A stretch of 64,000 bases of DNA from Lasiosphaeris hirsuta (taxonomy: Eukaryota > Ascomycota > Sordariomycetes > Sordariales > Lasiosphaeriaceae), in NCBI GenBank assembly GCA_030549175.1, contig JAUKUA010000005.1, positions 1,798,001-1,862,000 on the forward strand. The letters run 5' to 3'. The notes below the pieces were generated by a model that did no database searches, was not told the DNA's origin, and worked only from the letters and a program-made list of their open reading frames with translations. Every line of letters begins with the position of its first letter. Positions within the stretch are counted from its first letter, which is position 1. This document shows, one piece after another, positions 59,732-64,000 of the stretch. The translations under genes and the position numbers were made by a program.

Positions 59732-60905
59732 ATGGATGCCCGGAGCACCCACGACGGTGCGTCCGTTGCCGGATCTGACACATCCACCGCGAAGTTGAGG
59801 CTTCAGCTACCAGCAAGCTGCGACCCGCCGCAGCCGGGGGCTCAGCGAAAACAGTTGGTTTGGGTGGTGAGTTGGTATAATCCTTTAACTGGTTAGTGGC
59901 CACCGTGTGCTGATAATCCCAAAGGTCTTTGGTGGTACCGGCCATATGGGTCGCTCGCTCGTCAAGTGTGTTTTAGGTCATGGCGACGCCGTGACTACGG
60001 TTGGTAGGGTCTTCGAATCTACTCCCGAGTCTATGGTCCAGCAAAACGAGAACTGCCTTGGGCTGCTTTGCGATGTTAGAGACAGTGCCTCCGTGGCTCG
60101 AGTCATCGAGAAGACCCTGAATCGCTTTGGTCGCATAGACGTTATCGTCAATTGTTCGGGCTACGGCGTCATTGGTGCCTGCGAGGACCAGGATGAGCAC
60201 GAGATACGCAACCAGTTTGAGACCAACTTTATGGGCGCGATGCACATCATCCAGGCAAGCCTACCTTATTTTCGACAGCAGAACTCGGGCAGATACTTGA
60301 TTTTCAGCTCTACGTCAGGCGCCTTGGGTGTTCCGGGCCTCGGGCCGTATTGCGCAACCAAGTATGCCGTGGAGGGCCTGGTTGAGGCCATGTTATATGA
60401 AGTCGACTCGTTCAATATCAAAGGCACTCTTGTCGAGCCCGGCCTTGTCCGCAGAGATGAGCCAGATTCCAAAATGAATCCCCTTCCGACATGGGGCCAT
60501 TTCCTGATCAAACCCGCGAGTGAGGCATACGCCCACGCAACCTCACCTGCGCTGCACGCGAAGAGGATGGTGCAGTGGCTGGGGGACCGACAGCCGACGA
60601 GTGCCGTCAAATGTGCAGAACTTGTTTGGCAGTTAGGTCACTGTTCGTACCCTCCTCTGCGGTTGCTACTAGGGAGCTATGCCATTGAGAGCATCCGTGA
60701 CCGGATGCGATCTGTGACAGAAGAGCTGGAAGATTGGAAGCACCTGAATTTCCCTGTTGCTCCTGATGCACTCGGCGCCGAAAAGAGTGATAAAAATGAG
60801 AGGGATGAAATGGATGAGAGAGAGGACAGAGAGGACAAGGAAGACCGATATGAAAGGGATGAGGATGATGAAGACTCTACAAGCCCAATGGCTCGGGAGA
60901 CATGA
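59732..60905 (+). CDS. Short-chain dehydrogenase/reductase
   Basis: NAD(P)-dependent oxidoreductase of the classical SDR type; substrate unknown. Two exons, 59732-59866 and 59925-60905, give 371 residues. Exon 1 encodes a 45-residue leader (MDARSTHDGASVAGSD...). The junction forms QLVWVVFGGTGHMGRSL, where GGTGHMG is the dinucleotide-binding loop. CDVRDSASV follows, with IDVIVNCSGYG in place of the usual NNAG. The catalytic Ser lies in LIFSSTSGALG and the YxxxK pair in GPYCATKYAVEG. FNIKGTLVEPGLVRRDE is the usual post-catalytic strand. The C-terminus is unusual: about 45 residues of alternating acidic and basic residues (DEREDREDKEDRYERDEDD). The start is inferred from the splice model, since the single frame has no ATG before the binding loop. 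Confidence 0.88.
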
Positions 60906-61637
60906 CGGTGTTTGCCTTGTACTAGTCGGAATTCCTCTATGCCTCTCGTTTCGCAATTGTGTGCAAAGCAGGCCTGTGCTATAGCTTTGAATATTTTGTG
61001 TGTTGACCGTTTGAGCTGGTGATGGCGGAACTGCAACACAGATATCTGAACACTCTTATTGAAGTGGTTTACCTTTAAGGAGGTCTTGGCACCTTAGATA
61101 CGGATACCTCTGCTGTGGAGTCGCATACGATGAGACAATGGTGAATATCGGGGCCTGCCAGGTGGCTTCTAATTTTACACACTTTCTTCCGGGCCCTGCC
61201 ACCCGCACGAGCCATGTAAAAAGGAGAGCCGCGACGCCCTATGCAGGCGCCAAGCCCCTTTCAGTGCAGTGGGTTTGGTTTGTCTCTGGCAATTTAACAG
61301 GAATTCTCCCAGACTGGTTTTCTTGACACGCGTTTTCAATCTCTCTCGACAGCATCCTCGTCCCTGGCACCAGCCAACATCTTCCACTACGCTTGGAATG
61401 GTTTTGATTTGAGCGGTAGTTGTCCCGTCATCTTACCTCATCTTGCAGCAGAACAGACCCCTGCTTGCGCCCGCGACAGAACGACCCGATAATTTTACCC
61501 GGCGCGCCATTCTACCGTTGCAACTTGCACCTTGCACCTCGCAACTCGGCATCTTCATCGATCTGTGAACAATCGTTCCCGTTTTCGCTCCCTCTCACTC
61601 GACGCATACACTCTTTTGCAAACAATAATTGCCCAGC
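60906..61637. promoter_or_regulatory. Intergenic, VRG4 promoter and leader
   Basis: 732 bases. The final 200 before the ATG are C/T rich, consistent with a 5' leader. No gene recognised. Confidence 0.5.
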
Positions 61638-62991
61638 ATGTCGAACAAGAAGAATGAGGACATTGAGATGCGGTCCGCCGACCAGGACTTTGGGAGGGAG
61701 CAGGACCCCTTTCTGGGGCGAGCCGCCTCCCATCGCGCCCGCGAAGCCCCTCCGGTAGTAGTCGGCGCCGTCTTGGAGAAGCTGGACCACAGCCCCGGTC
61801 TCTCGATCCTGGCCTACTGCCTGGCCTCGATTAGCATGACGGTTGTGAACAAATACGTCGTCTCTGGATCTGAATGGAACCTGATGTTCTTCTACCTCGC
61901 GGTGCAGGTATGTTTCACCGGCAAATAGGACTAGCTCAGTCAGGGGCCTCAATGCTAACGGCTTCTCTCCAGTCTCTCGTTTGCACGACTGCCATTATGC
62001 TATGCAAGCAACTGGGACTGTTCAAGAACCTTGCCCCATTCGATTCGGTAAAGGCAAAGAAATGTGGGCAGCCCCTGTTATCTTGCCCCCGCCGTCCCCT
62101 GTTTGGCTAACCAAGTCTTCAGGGTTTCCCATTTCGTTGCTGCTCGTTGGCATGATCTACACGGGTGCCAAGGCCCTCCAGTTCCTCTCTGTACCGGTGT
62201 ACACTATTTTCAAGAACCTGACCATCATCGTTATTGCGTACGGCGAGGTGCTCTGGTTTGGCGGCAGCGTTAGCCCCATGACCCTCCTCTCGTTTGGCTT
62301 GATGGTACTCAGCTCCATCATTGCTGCGTGGGCAGATATCCAGGCGGCGATTGACGGTGTTGGTCACAATGTCGAGGCCTCGGCTGCTCTCTCTACCTTG
62401 AATGCCGGCTACGCGTGGATGGGTATGAACGTCTTCTGCACCGCCTCTTATGTGCTCGGGATGCGCAAGGTGATCAAGAAGATGAACTTCAAGGACTATG
62501 ACAGTGAGTTTATCACAAACCGGCGAAAACGAGTGTATTACTGACAACTATGACCAGCCATGTTCTACAACAACCTTCTCACCATCCCGGTCCTCGTAGT
62601 ATTCTCGCTGATTGCCGAGGACTGGTCGTCTGAGAACATCGCCAAGAACTTCCCTGTCGAGTCGCGCCGTGGTCTGATGATTGGTATGGTCTATTCCGGT
62701 CTTGCTGCTATCTTTATCTCGTACTGCTCGGCGTGGTGCATCCGTGTCACCTCCTCCACAACCTATTCAATGGTTGGAGCTTTGAACAAGCTTCCGATCG
62801 CTATCAGCGGTCTTATCTTCTTCAACGCACCTGTCACCTTTGGCAGTGTTTCGGCCATCTTCCTCGGCTTCGTCAGTGGTCTTGTTTTCGCCCTCGCCAA
62901 GGTCAGGCAAAAGGTCAGCTCTGTATTGCCTACCACACAGCCCACAATGAGCGCCAGCTCTCAAAGCAACAGGGACGCAGCAAACTCTTGA
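61638..62991 (+). CDS. VRG4: GDP-mannose transporter Vrg4
   Basis: Golgi nucleotide-sugar antiporter importing GDP-mannose in exchange for GMP for glycoprotein and glycolipid mannosylation. Four exons, 61638-61907, 61973-62063, 62123-62503 and 62558-62991, give 391 residues with about ten membrane helices. The cytosolic N-terminus is polar. Helix 1 is [20 protein letters not shown]. Junction 2-3 gives [20 protein letters not shown]. The family motifs are [13 protein letters not shown] and the GDP-mannose recognition motif GALNK at residues 321-325 inside [18 protein letters not shown]. The tail [10 protein letters not shown] is short and polar. All three introns have GT and AG ends with matching phase. 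Confidence 0.96.
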
Positions 62992-63866
62992 GCATAGTAT
63001 TTCAGGACTAGCGTGTGTTTCAAGACTTTTACTGTTTCGATGCTGCCTTGAAGCTTTGCTTGTTGAGCAGCCCCGGTTCTCTCCATTGACCTGACTTGAG
63101 GCTGTCTGGGTAGCAGGAGGTGCCCTATTCTCACATTTCTGTTCATGTACATCACTTTGTGCTACCTGCCATTTTCCCAGTGTACGATCTCTTTCGGCAT
63201 AGAGTTTGGCACTCGGAAGGGGTGGGGATCGGTTTGGGTGTTTTCTCTCTCTCTTTTTCACCGGCGTAAACACAAACTGCATATCGTTTTTGCAGCTAAT
63301 GGCTACTAAAGATATAAACGCGTGGCATGAATGGCGTTGGGAAGGGTAGTTGCGAACGCAAAGATACAGACGGATGTGGCTGTTTCTAAAGGCGGCTCGT
63401 TTCGAGGAATCCGTTATGACTGTAGAGGATCTGGTGGCAGTAGGGGTGGGGCAGTTGATAAAGGACAAGATAAAAGGGGGCGGGGGGTAGGAAGTTGGCT
63501 TCCCTTCGCCGTATACAAACCTACCTAGCTTAATCAACGATTGTCTCGGAAAGAAAGTCGATTGTGTAGTTTGATGTGGTGATACAATAGTCACGTGTGG
63601 CTGAGGGATTCTGAATTTTTAGGGACCATGTTGGATTGCTTCGCTTGAACGGGCTGGAATTGAGTAGTCGCTAGGGTGTCCTCAAACCAGGGTTACCATT
63701 ATCCTGGTTCGCCTTGCAACCTGTTACGCCTTGTATGCTCACAGAATAATCCAACCTCTAGCAAAGCAAAAATATGCCCGACATCAATCATGGTAATGAT
63801 GCTTGGAGGTGGATCCAACTCAACATCCAACGCGACACAGCGACCTGGTCTAATGTATAATCCCTC
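62992..63866. other. Convergent 3' region
   Basis: 875 bases between VRG4 and the gene entering from the right edge. It has a CTCTCTCTTTTT stretch near 63247-63258. No gene recognised. Confidence 0.45.
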
Positions 63867-64000
63867 TCAAGCCTTGCTCCCGGAAGGGTCCCACGCTGCT
63901 GCCGGTACCAATGCATTCTCGCTCTCGGTTAGCACCCACAGGCCCTTGTACCACGCAACCGAGCCAGCAATAAGCAAAACATAGTAGGCGACCGTCCACA
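63867..64000 (-). CDS. 3' end of a probable small membrane protein (partial)
   Basis: The minus strand stays open from the window edge for 43 codons to a TGA at 63867-63869. The peptide begins with a hydrophobic helix, WTVAYYVLLIAGSVAWYKGL, then a polar tail TESENALVPAAAWDPSGSKA. Codon use looks coding. It resembles the C-terminus of a small ER or organelle membrane protein, but I cannot name the family. The rest lies outside the window. Confidence 0.4.
   Translation of the reverse strand, partial: WTVAYYVLLIAGSVAWYKGLWVLTESENALVPAAAWDPSGSKA

Overview
The window reads as nuclear DNA of a filamentous ascomycete (Pezizomycotina, most likely a Sordariomycete). Genes lie on both strands at low density. 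Most carry short GT-AG introns of about 50-280 bases. The proteins recognised (fungal WOPR regulator, STE3-type pheromone receptor, fungal-type CENP-A, Vrg4, Bmt2) are fungal. No bacterial operons, CRISPR, plasmid or viral genes were seen. I rebuilt exon structures by hand from splice sites and reading phase, so several genes are complete here although no single open frame covers them (TIM8, SPC1, RBX1, TDP1, RIM1, CENP-A, DER1, ADI1).

Layout: 2.6-3.6 kb, enolase-phosphatase E1 (methionine salvage). 5.6-7.6 kb, a divergent ribosome pair, BMT2 (25S rRNA m1A methyltransferase) and RPL25/uL23. 8.2-13.8 kb, TIM8, an MNR2/ALR-type Mg2+ transporter, signal peptidase subunit SPC1 and RING-box protein RBX1. 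15.2-20.1 kb, a PNRC/Edc1-like mRNA-decapping cofactor candidate and tyrosyl-DNA phosphodiesterase TDP1. 20.1-24.3 kb, a long gene-poor stretch upstream of a WOPR (Sge1/Wor1/Ryp1-like) master regulator. 26.8-31.8 kb, three mitochondrial genes in a row: cardiolipin synthase CRD1, tRNA-modification enzyme MTO1 and ssDNA-binding protein RIM1. 32.8-34.8 kb, STE3-type pheromone receptor. 34.8-45.1 kb, ten kilobases with no gene I can support, only small repeats. 45.1-47.7 kb, a large disordered protein of unknown function. 52.6-54.3 kb, SREBP-type bHLH factor. 55.0-55.5 kb, centromeric histone CENP-A. 56.5-58.6 kb, DER1 (ER-associated degradation) and acireductone dioxygenase ADI1 (methionine salvage). 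59.7-63.0 kb, a short-chain dehydrogenase and GDP-mannose transporter VRG4. The right edge holds the 3' end of one more probable gene.

Most genes are housekeeping and unlinked in function, as is usual in fungi. Functional links do appear: two methionine-salvage enzymes in one window, a ribosome-biogenesis pair sharing a 295-base promoter, a run of three mitochondrial genes, and three secretory-pathway membrane proteins (SPC1, DER1, VRG4). I found no clearly novel multi-gene system. The items most worth a second look are the CENP-A gene, a 22-base perfect palindrome upstream of RIM1, a hairpin in an RPL25 intron, the corrected MTO1 start, the very long non-coding tracts and the large unknown protein.
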